A stretch of 34,232 nucleotides of DNA from Nitratireductor sp. ZSWI3 (GCF_024655565.1 NZ_JANKOF010000050.1:1-34232); one strand, 5' to 3'; counted from the first letter of the stretch, positions 16,522-24,810 are shown. Program-made: numbers and translations. The notes: a model not told the origin generated them from the sequence alone.

Positions 16522-18275
16522 ACCGCACCGACCCTCTCCTCCCTCTTTGCGACCTGCCCAGCGGGGCAGAACTCCTGGCTGAAGGCGCCGCGGCCGCTAA
16601 GGCTTGGTACGTCGGCCCTTCGGCATTCCTGTCTCATGTAGGAGCGGACTGCGAACACGATTTCAAGCTCGGCCGGATGGCGGAACGGAAAGTGATGCAG
16701 CACGCCCAGATCGGATACCGAGATCTCGATAAAAGCTGCCGAGCCTATGCCGAGATCTGGGAGATCTGCGACAAAAGGAGAGTGACGGTCGACCGCTACG
16801 GTCTGTGCCTTGACTGGTCGATGGGCGTGCTGCGCGAGAAGCGCAGCGACGCCACGCGGGGTACCGGGATGATTCTCGAAGGGCCTGAGGATTTTGTCCG
16901 GTTGGCAAACGCCGCGCCTGTCGCCCCGCATTTCGGAGATTTCGTCCTCGGTTTCGGTGCAGCCTTCGAAAACACCAAGGCGGCGCTGGCTGCCGGATGC
17001 ACCGCAGTCGGCAACCTCGGCCAATATTTCACCTTCCGCATCCCCGGGCACGACGACGACATCGAGGCCACGCAGCAGACCGTGCGCGCGCTCGGCCTGA
17101 TCGCGGCGCAACCCGTGCCGGTGATGGTTCATTCCAACATTGATGACGGTTATGCTGCTCAGTTCACCGATCTGGCATCCTGTCTCGGTATGATTCTGAT
17201 CGAACGTGACATCATCGGGAGGCTCGTCGGTGCGCCGATAGGCCATTGCTATGGCCACCATTTCTCGGACCCCTTTGCACGCCTGTCGTTCCAGCGCGCC
17301 ATGGCAATGGCGGGAGCCGCACCAGGCACGGTGATCTACGGAAACACCACCTCCTATCGGGGAACGCCCGCGGAGAACTACAGTGGACTGGCATCCTATC
17401 TGCTGACCGACGCGCTCGGCCAGATGACCAGCCCGACCGGCCATGCGATTAACGCCGTGCCGGTGACCGAGAACCAGCGCATCCCCGAGATCGATGAAGT
17501 GATCGACGCTCAGTTGTTCGCCGCGTCATTGATCCGCCATGCCGAAGGTTTCCCGCCGCTGGTGGACAAAGCTGCCGTCGAGCGAATGGCGAGCGAGCTT
17601 TTGGCGGGCGCACGTCGTTTCCAAGCCAATTTGATCGGCGGATTGACTGAGCGTGGCGTGAACACCGATTGCGTTTTCCAGATGCTGCTTTCGCTGCGCC
17701 GTCTCGGAGCCCGGGCCATCGAGCGCGATTACGGGGCAGGACCGGCGGATGAGCGCGTAGCGGGCGGGCGGGCACCGCTGTTCCCCGCTTCGCTGCTCAA
17801 GGAGTTGTCGGAGATGAGCGCCGAGGCTCTGAAGGAAATACCGGCCGAACAGCTGGAACGCATCCGCAAAGCCAGGCCACGCATTCTGGTGGCCACCTCG
17901 GACGTGCATGAACACGGGAAGATGCTTATTGATCGCATCGCGGTCGACATCGACGCGGTGCCGCTTGACGGTGGCGTTTCGACGGAGCCGGAGCGGCTCG
18001 CCGCCCTGGCTGCGGAGTTGCGCCCCGATATCATCGCCATCAGCACATACAACGGCATCGCCCTAAAATATTACGAGACATTGTGCCGAGAGCTACAGGC
18101 GCTTGGTCTCGACATTCCGGTGCTGATAGGCGGGAGGCTCAATCAGATTCCAGAAGGCTCCAACAGCTCGCTCCCGGTCGATGTCGGCGCACAGCTCGGC
18201 AAAGCAGGTGCGATCGTCTGCCGGGAAGCGCGCGAGCTGATGGAACACCTCGATGTCCTTTTCGGCAAGATTTGA
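16518..18275 (+). CDS. Single-chain B12-dependent mutase, glutamate-mutase-like
   Basis: 585-aa protein of two parts. Residues ~1-430 resemble the TIM-barrel subunit of B12-dependent mutases of the glutamate mutase (GlmE) type, with segments such as RVTVDRYGLCLDWSMG, GNLGQYFTFRIPG, VPVMVHSNIDDGYAAQ and TSPTGHAINAVPVTEN. Residues ~455-585 are a cobalamin-binding Rossmann domain: the base-off DxHxxG motif is Asp462-His464-Gly467 (TSDVHEHGKML), followed by IAISTYNG and a GGRLNQ turn. In glutamate mutase these are separate E and S chains; here they are one polypeptide. A radical carbon-skeleton rearrangement of an amino-acid-like substrate is likely. The substrate is unknown. The start overlaps the sulfatase stop, and an FGE gene follows 5 bp later. 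Confidence 0.8.
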   Translation: MNRTDPLLPLCDLPSGAELLAEGAAAAKAWYVGPSAFLSHVGADCEHDFKLGRMAERKVMQHAQIGYRDLDKSCRAYAEIWEICDKRRVTVDRYGLCLDWSMGVLREKRSDATRGTGMILEGPEDFVRLANAAPVAPHFGDFVLGFGAAFENTKAALAAGCTAVGNLGQYFTFRIPGHDDDIEATQQTVRALGLIAAQPVPVMVHSNIDDGYAAQFTDLASCLGMILIERDIIGRLVGAPIGHCYGHHFSDPFARLSFQRAMAMAGAAPGTVIYGNTTSYRGTPAENYSGLASYLLTDALGQMTSPTGHAINAVPVTENQRIPEIDEVIDAQLFAASLIRHAEGFPPLVDKAAVERMASELLAGARRFQANLIGGLTERGVNTDCVFQMLLSLRRLGARAIERDYGAGPADERVAGGRAPLFPASLLKELSEMSAEALKEIPAEQLERIRKARPRILVATSDVHEHGKMLIDRIAVDIDAVPLDGGVSTEPERLAALAAELRPDIIAISTYNGIALKYYETLCRELQALGLDIPVLIGGRLNQIPEGSNSSLPVDVGAQLGKAGAIVCREARELMEHLDVLFGKI

Positions 18276-18280
18276 GCGCC

Positions 18281-19204
18281 ATGGGCTGCTGCACGCCGGA
18301 ACCGAAGTCTGATGGAGCGCACCCGATTGCCGCACGGCCCGCAACGCGGGTGTCGGCCCCATCGCTCATAAGCCTCCCGGGCGGCACCTTCGCCATGGGC
18401 TACGAGGGCCCGGAAATCGTCGCCGCTGACGGCGAGGCCCCGGTGCGCCCGGCCCGCGTCAGCCCGTTTAGCATCGCCCCAGCGGCCGTGACCCGTGCCG
18501 AATTCTGCGCCTTCGTCGAGGCGACCAGTTATGTTACCGCCGCCGAGCGGTTTGGCTCGTCCTTTGTCTTCCATGCCTGCTTGTCCGCGCCCGACGATCA
18601 CCCGGCAGTGCCACATACACCTTGGTGGCGGGAGCTCCGGGGAGCGTCCTGGCGGTGCCCGCACGGGCCAGGTTCGGAGCGGGCGGTGCCGGAGGATCAC
18701 CCGGTCACACATGTGGGCTGGCACGACGCCATGGCCTATTGCCGATGGTCCGGCACGCGTCTTCCGACCGAGGAGGAGTGGGAATTCGCCGCCCGCGGCG
18801 GCCTCGAGGGACGTCGGTATCCGTGGGGCGATGATTTCATGCCGGACGGAGAGCCCCGTTGCACCAGCTTCGCGGGTGCTTTTCCGCAGCCGAATAATCC
18901 ACAAGGCTACCTCGGAACGACGGCAGTTCGGACCCATGCGCCCAATGCGTATGGCCTCTACCAGATGACCGGCAATGTTTGGGAGTGGTGTCTGCGTCCC
19001 AGCGCTGACCGCAAGAGCGACCGGACGGACCTGCGCCCCATCCGCGGTGGCTCGCATTTGTGCCACCACAGTTATTGCAGCCGCTACCGCACCTCATCGC
19101 GGTTGATGGCGCCCGCCGCGACCACGGCGGGGCACATCGGGTTCCGTGTCGCCCGCGATGGCGAGAAATACCCCCGGACGGGCAGTGTAGGCGATTGTGC
19201 TTAG
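18281..19204 (+). CDS. Formylglycine-generating enzyme (sulfatase maturation)
   Basis: FGE/SUMF1-family protein of 307 aa from ATG 18281. It has the family segments ISLPGGTFAMGYEG, HPVTHVGWHDAMAYCRWSGTRLPTEEEWEFAARGG, YPWGDDF and MTGNVWEWC. Most telling is GGSHLCHHSYCSRYRTSSR near the C-terminus, where Cys261 and Cys266 match the two copper-binding catalytic cysteines of true FGEs (human CHRSYC). Many FGE-sulfatase-domain proteins lack them, so this one should really oxidise the sulfatase cysteine to formylglycine. No signal peptide is seen, which fits a cytoplasmic sulfatase as client. It lies 5 bp after the mutase and closes the operon. Confidence 0.93.
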   Translation: MGCCTPEPKSDGAHPIAARPATRVSAPSLISLPGGTFAMGYEGPEIVAADGEAPVRPARVSPFSIAPAAVTRAEFCAFVEATSYVTAAERFGSSFVFHACLSAPDDHPAVPHTPWWRELRGASWRCPHGPGSERAVPEDHPVTHVGWHDAMAYCRWSGTRLPTEEEWEFAARGGLEGRRYPWGDDFMPDGEPRCTSFAGAFPQPNNPQGYLGTTAVRTHAPNAYGLYQMTGNVWEWCLRPSADRKSDRTDLRPIRGGSHLCHHSYCSRYRTSSRLMAPAATTAGHIGFRVARDGEKYPRTGSVGDCA

Positions 19205-19458
19205 GCACATGCCTATGATTATGACTTCTGATCCATTCTTTCGAGACCCAGTTTCCTCTTCAGCACCTCCTGTCGCATCAAAGGGCCTTTTCGGGCTCGG
19301 ACAAGGCGTCGAAGAGGTCAGCGACGAGGCCATAGTGGGCGACCTGGAAGACGCCGGCGAAACGCAGGACGTTATGCCCATGCGCCGGACAAAACCTCTC
19401 TACACCTTTTGGTGTTTGGACGAATTGGGGGCGAGGGGTGCCATCCGGTTCGGGCCAC
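19205..19458. other. Junction between convergent operons, no recognised gene
   Basis: These 254 bases separate the end of the FGE gene from the end of the maleate isomerase gene. Short frames exist on both strands, for example a minus-strand stretch containing GHNVLRFAGVFQVAHYGLV and a plus-strand stretch FGLGQGVEEVSDEAIVGD. None has a convincing start or a family I recognise. No clear hairpin-plus-T-run terminator was found. It may be a gene remnant at a recombination junction. Confidence 0.4.
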
Positions 19459-20217
19459 TTAGTACATCCCAGAAAATAAAGAGCCATAGCCGGGCACGAC
19501 AGTGCTCAAACCGAGCCGCTTCAACATCATGTATGTTGTCGCTACCGACGAGGAGATCACTGGCAATCCGGTACGGTCCTCGATGATCTGGATAGAAGCG
19601 AGCGACGGCATCTGGACGCAGGCGGACGCGATGATTGCATCCGTGCCGGCGGTCTTGAGCCGCTTGGTGATCTCGGCCGGCGCAAGCGGATCCTGGCAGC
19701 CCACTTCGAGATTGTCAGATATCTCGAGAGAGATGCTGTCGACCACCTCGATCCCTTCGTTCTCGATATAGTTGATCACCAGTTGCGTCAGCGGCTTCAT
19801 GTATGGCGCGAGAATGGAGATTTTCTTCGCTCCAAGCACGTTCAGAGCATCGACTAGGGCGCCAGCGCTCGTAACGACGGGTGCAGGAGCACCATTCTCC
19901 ACCGTCCTCCCGTGCAGCCGTTCCTCGGACACGCGGTGATAACCCGGGCCCATGCTCATGATCGCAACCAGGCAGGCGTAGCCCAGAACATCAACCCGCG
20001 CGTCGGAAAGCTCCAGCGCGCAACGGTCGCTGTCGGCATCCATCGACGCAAGCTCGTCCTTTGTTACCTTCTTCATGCGCATGCGGCTGGAATGGAAGGT
20101 GAAGCGTTCCGGTTCGATCGCTTCACGGGCGCGAAGCACCGCCGGGATCTCCGTCTCCATGGTCGTATTCGAAGAAGGAACGATCTGGCCGATGCGGTAG
20201 GTGCGAGACTCGCTCAT
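19459..20217 (-). CDS. maiA: Maleate cis-trans isomerase
   Basis: Asp/Glu-racemase-superfamily enzyme of 252 aa that converts maleate to fumarate. The N-terminus YRIGQIVPSSNTTMETEIP is characteristic, as is RFTFHSSRMRMK. The two active-site cysteines are Cys82 (GYACLVAIMSMG) and Cys200 (SACVQMPSL), matching the positions in characterised maleate isomerases of nicotinate-degrading bacteria, where the gene is maiA or nicE. Its ATG overlaps the nitrilase stop by four bases and has AGGAG upstream. It is the last gene of the dioxygenase operon and delivers the C4 product to the TCA cycle as fumarate. I am confident of the family and fairly confident of the reaction. Confidence 0.92.
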   Translation of the reverse strand: MSESRTYRIGQIVPSSNTTMETEIPAVLRAREAIEPERFTFHSSRMRMKKVTKDELASMDADSDRCALELSDARVDVLGYACLVAIMSMGPGYHRVSEERLHGRTVENGAPAPVVTSAGALVDALNVLGAKKISILAPYMKPLTQLVINYIENEGIEVVDSISLEISDNLEVGCQDPLAPAEITKRLKTAGTDAIIASACVQMPSLASIQIIEDRTGLPVISSSVATTYMMLKRLGLSTVVPGYGSLFSGMY

Positions 20218-21242
20218 TGCTCGGACTCCTGAACGGTTTCGGCGGCGGTATCCGGAATGGCTGAACTGCCGTCCACGTCCGCGTCGTCAAAGTGCGCGGG
20301 CTGATGAGCTCTGCGGTTCACGCGCAGATCGAAGACGTCGAAGCGGTTGTAGTGGCCGGTGATGTCGTGCATTTGTCGTGGCTGGATGCAGCGTGACAGG
20401 TCGATGTCGGCATAGATAATTCCCTCGTCGTCTATCAGTGGCTCTCCGATGACCCGACCGTCCGGTCCGAGGATGCCAGAAAAAGCGCTGTTGCTACGTG
20501 ACAGCGACTCGCGCGCCTGAGGATGTGACGCGCTTACTGCTTCGATAATTTCTTGCGAAATGGTCGAACACGAGACGATCGTGAAGACCTTGCCCTCGAA
20601 ACTGTGGGCTGCGGCGCGTACTTTGATCGCGTCCGCCATGTCGTAGTCCGGCGGTGCGACCGGCAGTGCGATGTAGCTCGCGACATGGACCAGTTCTCCC
20701 TGCGCAAGCAGTGCGAAACGCGCCAGTGTATTTGTATTTTCTCCACAGGCGAGTGCGCCGAGTCGGCCAATGCTCGTTTCGTGCACTCTAAGAGCCGAAG
20801 CATCGCCGGGCGCCCATGTGAGCTTTTCGGCCCAGGTCGGCACCAGCTTGCGGTGCCGCCCGAGGATGCGCCCGTCATCAGCGATCGTCACCAGTGTGTT
20901 GTAGATTGTGCCGATACCGTAGGGACTGCGCTCGTTGACGCCGATCACGACGTTGACCTTGTGACGCGCGGCCGCCTGCGCGATTTTGGTAATTTCTGGC
21001 CCCGGAATCTCGATAGCCGAACGCGCCAGCTTCTCGAACCAGGGGCTGCCCTCTACCGGGTTCATCACCCAGCTCCAGTATGGATAGCCGGCGACGAAGA
21101 CCTCGGGAAAGGCCACGAGCCCGGCCCCATTGCCGGCTGCCTCACCGATCAGGTCACAGACCTTGTCAACGGTGGCGTTGGTATCCAAGAAGACCGGTGC
21201 GGCCTGAACCGCGGCGGCTTTGAATTTCGGCAGGTCGAGCAT
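20214..21242 (-). CDS. Nitrilase (carbon-nitrogen hydrolase family)
   Basis: Nitrilase of 342 aa from ATG 21242, which has GAGGAG upstream. The catalytic triad is complete: Glu47 (LVAFPEVFVAGYP), Lys132 (GRHRKLVPTWAEK) and Cys166 (ALACGENTNTLARFALL). The GYPYWSW segment and the long C-terminal tail (IPDTAAETVQESEQ) place it with classical aliphatic or arylacetonitrilases rather than with carbamoylases, so it should hydrolyse a nitrile to the acid plus ammonia. An open-frame extension upstream to 21542 is not part of the gene: it runs through a fragment of a cupin dioxygenase gene. The stop overlaps maleate isomerase by four bases. Confidence 0.9.
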   Translation of the reverse strand: MLDLPKFKAAAVQAAPVFLDTNATVDKVCDLIGEAAGNGAGLVAFPEVFVAGYPYWSWVMNPVEGSPWFEKLARSAIEIPGPEITKIAQAAARHKVNVVIGVNERSPYGIGTIYNTLVTIADDGRILGRHRKLVPTWAEKLTWAPGDASALRVHETSIGRLGALACGENTNTLARFALLAQGELVHVASYIALPVAPPDYDMADAIKVRAAAHSFEGKVFTIVSCSTISQEIIEAVSASHPQARESLSRSNSAFSGILGPDGRVIGEPLIDDEGIIYADIDLSRCIQPRQMHDITGHYNRFDVFDLRVNRRAHQPAHFDDADVDGSSAIPDTAAETVQESEQ

Positions 21243-21311
21243 AAGCCACTCCTCGCTTAAAAGATCGGTGGGATGGAAAGGTGACGAGGCAAAGCCTGGA
21301 CCGCCACGATC

Positions 21312-21413
21312 AGATTTTCTGAGCGTCCGGATACCGCCGACACCTGCCTCCGGCGTGACGAGATCGACTGAGCGCAGCAGATGATGGCGAACATTCTGGT
21401 AGCGCCAAAATTC
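21312..21413 (-). pseudogene. Relic of a bicupin ring-cleavage dioxygenase
   Basis: In the 235-bp gap before the nitrilase gene, one minus-strand frame reads FWRYQNVRHHLLRSVDLVTP followed by EAGVGG. The intact dioxygenase at 28065-29186 has LWRYQDLRTHVLRSVDLVTP followed by EKAGRR at its residues 59-84. The match covers about 25 residues with only conservative changes and then fades on both sides. It lacks a start and the metal-binding domains. It is a diverged remnant of a second copy, not a recent duplicate. Confidence 0.75.
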
Positions 21414-21477
21414 TGCGCCGAAGCCGTGACATCGGCAGGATTGGATGGCGCCTGCGCGAAGGCTGCCTTGAAGGGTT

Positions 21478-22374
21478 TCAGAACGTCTCTCCTTCGGCAT
21501 CTCGGGCAATCGAGGCGCATAAGGCCTCGACCAGAGCGCCATCGGGCTCGCAAAGACTGAGCGCGATGTCGAAATGATTGTGCGACGGCATGTCGATCAC
21601 CTGGGTCGCATGTCCGGCCCTTTGCCAGGCCGCTGCGTAGTCCAGCGTCTGGCGGATGAACTCCCCGGTTTCCCGCCCGCCAACGGAGGCGATCAGCCGT
21701 GCCCCGGTTCTTTCGGGGATCAGCCGGATAGGCGAGTTCTCGGCAATCGACGCCGCATCGAAATGCATCCAGCTGTTCACCTGCGTGTGCTGCAGAGGCT
21801 CCAACTCATGTAGCCCGCTCAGGGCCAGAACAGTGCCAAGCGTATCCTCCGGCAGGCCGAACGTTTCGAGCCAGCCGCCGGCAAGCAGCATGCCCGCGAG
21901 ATGACCGCCAGCGGACGAGCCGCCAACATGTATCCGGTGCGCATCGAGACCATGTTTCGCCCCGTTCCGCTTCAGCCAAGCAACGGCGCTGCGCACCTGC
22001 CGCACCATTTCGTCTATGCCGGCTTCGGGCGCGAGAGTGTAGTTCATCACCGCGACCGAGATCCCGTGCGCGGTCAGGCCGCCGGCGGCAAAGGCGTTGT
22101 CCTCCTTGGAACCGCCGCGCCAGTAACCGCCGTGGATCCACAGAAAGACCGGGCTGCTACCGCCGGCCCTGTAAAGATCGAGCCTCTCGCCACTCCGCAC
22201 GTCGTAGACGATGTCACGCGCGGCTGCGAGACTCTGTTTGACGCGCTCGCTTTCGGCCACATAGCGGGCATATTCCGCATCGAAAGAGGCAACGCTTTCA
22301 CGCGCATTGTATTCGTGCTCCAGTGTGGCCCGGTCCATGCCCCGATGGAGTGGCGATGGGACATCCATACTCAT
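21478..22374 (-). CDS. Alpha/beta hydrolase, formamidase/esterase type
   Basis: Hydrolase of 298 aa. The oxyanion-hole motif is HGGYWRGG (81-88), the nucleophile Ser154 lies in HVGGSSAGGHLAG, and the histidine is in MPSHNHFDIAL near the C-terminus. HGGYWRxxxK followed by GxSAGG is typical of the kynurenine-formamidase/esterase group, which cleaves N-formyl or short ester bonds. The ATG overlaps the preceding ATPase stop (ATGA). In this operon it could remove a formyl or acyl group from an aromatic or maleamate-type intermediate, comparable to N-formylmaleamate deformylase in nicotinate breakdown. That assignment is inference. Confidence 0.85.
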   Translation of the reverse strand: MSMDVPSPLHRGMDRATLEHEYNARESVASFDAEYARYVAESERVKQSLAAARDIVYDVRSGERLDLYRAGGSSPVFLWIHGGYWRGGSKEDNAFAAGGLTAHGISVAVMNYTLAPEAGIDEMVRQVRSAVAWLKRNGAKHGLDAHRIHVGGSSAGGHLAGMLLAGGWLETFGLPEDTLGTVLALSGLHELEPLQHTQVNSWMHFDAASIAENSPIRLIPERTGARLIASVGGRETGEFIRQTLDYAAAWQRAGHATQVIDMPSHNHFDIALSLCEPDGALVEALCASIARDAEGETF

Positions 22375-23066
22375 ACCCCCAGGTAGCGATGCGCGAGGTC
22401 TTCATTGGCGGAGAGCTCGTTCGGCGAGCCCTGCCAAACCACCCTGCCCTTTTCGACGATGTGATGCCGGTCGACGAGCGAGGCCATTTCCTTAAGGTTC
22501 TTGTCGACCACGAGGATCGACTGGCCGAGTTCCTTCAACTGGCGCAGGGTCGCCCAGATGTCGGAGCGGATCACCGGGGCGAGCCCTTCCGTCGCCTCAT
22601 CGAGGATCAGCAGCGCGGGGTTGGTCAAAAGCGCCCGACCAACGGCCAGCATCTGCTGCTCACCGCCCGAAAGCGTGGCGGCGAACTGGCCGCGCCGTTC
22701 GCACAGGCGTGGAAACAGATCGTAGATCCGCTGCAGGGTCCAGCCGTCCGCACCGCCTAGCCGGGATGTCGCGACCAGGTTCTCCTCCACCGTGAGCGAG
22801 GGGAAGACGCGGCGCCCCTCCGGCACAAGCCCGATGCCGCGCCGGGCGATGGCATTGGGCTGCAGGGCGGTGATGCTTTCGCCTTCGAGGCGGACATCGC
22901 CGCCTCTGGCACGCACCATACCGAGGATGGTGTGGATGGTGGTGGTCTTGCCCATGCCGTTGCGGCCGATGAGCGATGTGACCGAGCCGCGCGGCACGTC
23001 GAACTCCATGCCGAACAGCACTTGGCTGACGCCATATCCTGCTTCGAGAGCCGTCACCTTCAACAT
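22371..23066 (-). CDS. Branched-chain-type ABC transporter ATPase, LivF type
   Basis: ATP-binding subunit of 231 aa. Walker A is GRNGMGKTTTIHTILG, the signature LSGGEQQMLAVGRALL, and Walker B LLILDEATEGLAP. RRGIGLVPEGRRVFPSLTVEENL is a strong LivF mark, and the C-terminus (LSANEDLAHRYLGV) is typical. It begins within the end of the LivG-type gene (7-bp overlap) and its stop overlaps the alpha/beta hydrolase start. Together with the other four components it forms a complete hydrophobic-amino-acid/aromatic-acid-type importer. Confidence 0.93.
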   Translation of the reverse strand: MLKVTALEAGYGVSQVLFGMEFDVPRGSVTSLIGRNGMGKTTTIHTILGMVRARGGDVRLEGESITALQPNAIARRGIGLVPEGRRVFPSLTVEENLVATSRLGGADGWTLQRIYDLFPRLCERRGQFAATLSGGEQQMLAVGRALLTNPALLILDEATEGLAPVIRSDIWATLRQLKELGQSILVVDKNLKEMASLVDRHHIVEKGRVVWQGSPNELSANEDLAHRYLGV

Positions 23067-23836
23067 GCTTCGTCTCCCAGATAGGCGCTGCGCACTTCCG
23101 GATTCCGACGCACTTCGTCCACAGTGCCGGTGAAAATCACGCGGCCGTAAACCAGGACGCTGATCCGGTCAGCGAGCGTGAACACGGCATCCATGTCGTG
23201 CTCGACCAGAAGCATGGGATACTCCCCCTTCAGCTCCCCGAGCAGGTCCACCATGCGGGCGGACTCCTCCGCGCCCATGCCCGCCATGGGCTCGTCCAGC
23301 ACCAGAACATGCGGCTTGCGCGCCAGCGACACAGCGAGTTCCAGCTGCCGCCTTTCGCCATGGGCGAGATTGGCGACCTGACGGCTTTCACGCCCGGTCA
23401 GGCCGACCTTGCCGATCCAATGCATTGCCTCCTCGCGCAACGCGGCGTCGTTGCGGGGATTGGCGACCAGGTTGAACGATCCGCCTTCCATGCAGTCCAG
23501 CGACAAGATCACATGCTCGAGCACACTGAATTCAAAGCAAAGCTGCGTCGTCTGGAACGAACGCCCGAGCCCGAGCCGTGCACGCTTGAAGGCGCTGAGA
23601 TCGGTGACGTCGCGCCCCTTGAAGCTGACACGGCCGGCGTCCGACCGCATCTCACCACAAATCTGCGCGATCAGCGTGGATTTGCCCGCCCCGTTCGGCC
23701 CAATCAGCGCATGGATTTCACCGCTGCGGACTTCCAGCGTCACGTCGTCGGTCACCTTCAGCGCACCGAACGCCTTGTGCAGTTGGTCAAGCGATAGAAC
23801 GCTGACGTCGGCTGCGCTCACGCCGGCTTCAGTCAT
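23060..23836 (-). CDS. Branched-chain-type ABC transporter ATPase, LivG type
   Basis: ATP-binding subunit of about 258 aa from ATG 23836, which has GGAGGG upstream and overlaps the LivM-type stop. A start at 23863 would overlap more. Walker A is GPNGAGKSTLIAQI, the signature region LAHGERRQLELAVSLA, Walker B VLVLDEPMAGMG and the switch MLLVEHDMDAVF. GLGRSFQTTQLCFEFSVLEH and the C-terminal VRSAYLGDE mark LivG/BraF. The usual SGG of the signature is AHG here, which is normal for this subunit type. Confidence 0.93.
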   Translation of the reverse strand: MTEAGVSAADVSVLSLDQLHKAFGALKVTDDVTLEVRSGEIHALIGPNGAGKSTLIAQICGEMRSDAGRVSFKGRDVTDLSAFKRARLGLGRSFQTTQLCFEFSVLEHVILSLDCMEGGSFNLVANPRNDAALREEAMHWIGKVGLTGRESRQVANLAHGERRQLELAVSLARKPHVLVLDEPMAGMGAEESARMVDLLGELKGEYPMLLVEHDMDAVFTLADRISVLVYGRVIFTGTVDEVRRNPEVRSAYLGDEAC

Positions 23837-24806
23837 GGCGCCCTCCCTTAAGGTAGCGACCAAGCATGCCTTGCTGGCCGAACAGTGCGATCAGCACCAG
23901 CATAGGGCCCATGACGATCATCCAGTGCTCCGTCCAGATGGTCAGGATCTGCTCCAGACCAATGAACACAGCGGCACCGGCGATGGGACCGAGCAGCGTA
24001 CCCAGTCCGCCCAGCGTGACGATCGCCAAGAATTCCCCGGACTTGGCCCAGGTGGCCATGTCGGGGGTGACGAACTCGGCATAATTGGCCCACAATATGC
24101 CGGCGAGCCCGGTGCCAACGGCCGAAATAACGAAGGCGGTCAGCCGGAAGGGAAGCGGGTTGACGCCGAGATTGACGGCGCGCCGCTCGCTCTGCCTGAG
24201 CGCCTGAAAAACCAGGCCGAAACGCGAGTTGACAATGAGGCGGCAGAAGAGCACCCACACCACCAGAAGGGTCAGCGCCAGGTAATAGAACGCCCACGGG
24301 TCGTCGAGCTGGATGCTAGGCATGGTGTTGCGCATGTCCATCATCAACCCGTCGTCACCGCCGTAATACTGAAGCGAGACGAGAACGAAGTAGACCATCT
24401 GCGCGAAGGCGAGTGTGATCATAATGAACTGCACGCCGCGCGTTTTGAGCGCCAGATAGCCGACCACCAGCCCGAGCAGGGCGCAGGCGAGAAGCGCCAG
24501 CGGCCACAGGAGGAGCGCCGAATTTGTGCCTTCCCAGCCGAAGATGGTGTCGCCCATATTCGTGTGGTGGAGGAGGACCGCCACCACATAGCCGCCAAGG
24601 CTGAAGAACATGGCGTGGCCGAAGCTCACCAGCGCGCCATAGCCAATGATCAGGTCGAGGCTCACCACGGCCAGCGCATAGATGACGATGCGGGTCAGGA
24701 GCGGCAGTCCGCCGGACCAGTCGGTCTGCGCTATGACGACCGGGGCGATGATGAGCAGGGCCAGCATGACAAGGCCGGTCAACGTGAAACGGTTGAACCT
24801 AGACAT
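23829..24806 (-). CDS. Branched-chain-type ABC transporter permease, LivM type
   Basis: Inner-membrane permease of about 325 aa from ATG 24806, with GGAGC upstream. An in-frame ATG at 24836 would overlap the LivH-type gene. Many hydrophobic segments are present. LivM marks include DLIIGYGALVSFGHAMFFSLGGY near residue 50 and ESERRAVNLGVNP-like and GLAGILWANYAEFVTPD segments in the second half, then VTLGGLGTLLGPIAGAAVFIGL. It pairs with the LivH-type permease four bases upstream. Its ligand is set by the binding protein two genes upstream. Confidence 0.92.
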   Translation of the reverse strand: MSRFNRFTLTGLVMLALLIIAPVVIAQTDWSGGLPLLTRIVIYALAVVSLDLIIGYGALVSFGHAMFFSLGGYVVAVLLHHTNMGDTIFGWEGTNSALLLWPLALLACALLGLVVGYLALKTRGVQFIMITLAFAQMVYFVLVSLQYYGGDDGLMMDMRNTMPSIQLDDPWAFYYLALTLLVVWVLFCRLIVNSRFGLVFQALRQSERRAVNLGVNPLPFRLTAFVISAVGTGLAGILWANYAEFVTPDMATWAKSGEFLAIVTLGGLGTLLGPIAGAAVFIGLEQILTIWTEHWMIVMGPMLVLIALFGQQGMLGRYLKGGRHD

Positions 24807-24810
24807 CGGC

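Noticed and set aside
21243-21542. N-terminal extension of the nitrilase by 100 residues
   Set aside because: The extension runs through a dioxygenase relic and non-coding sequence. The ATG at 21242 has a strong ribosome site and starts the normal nitrilase N-terminus.
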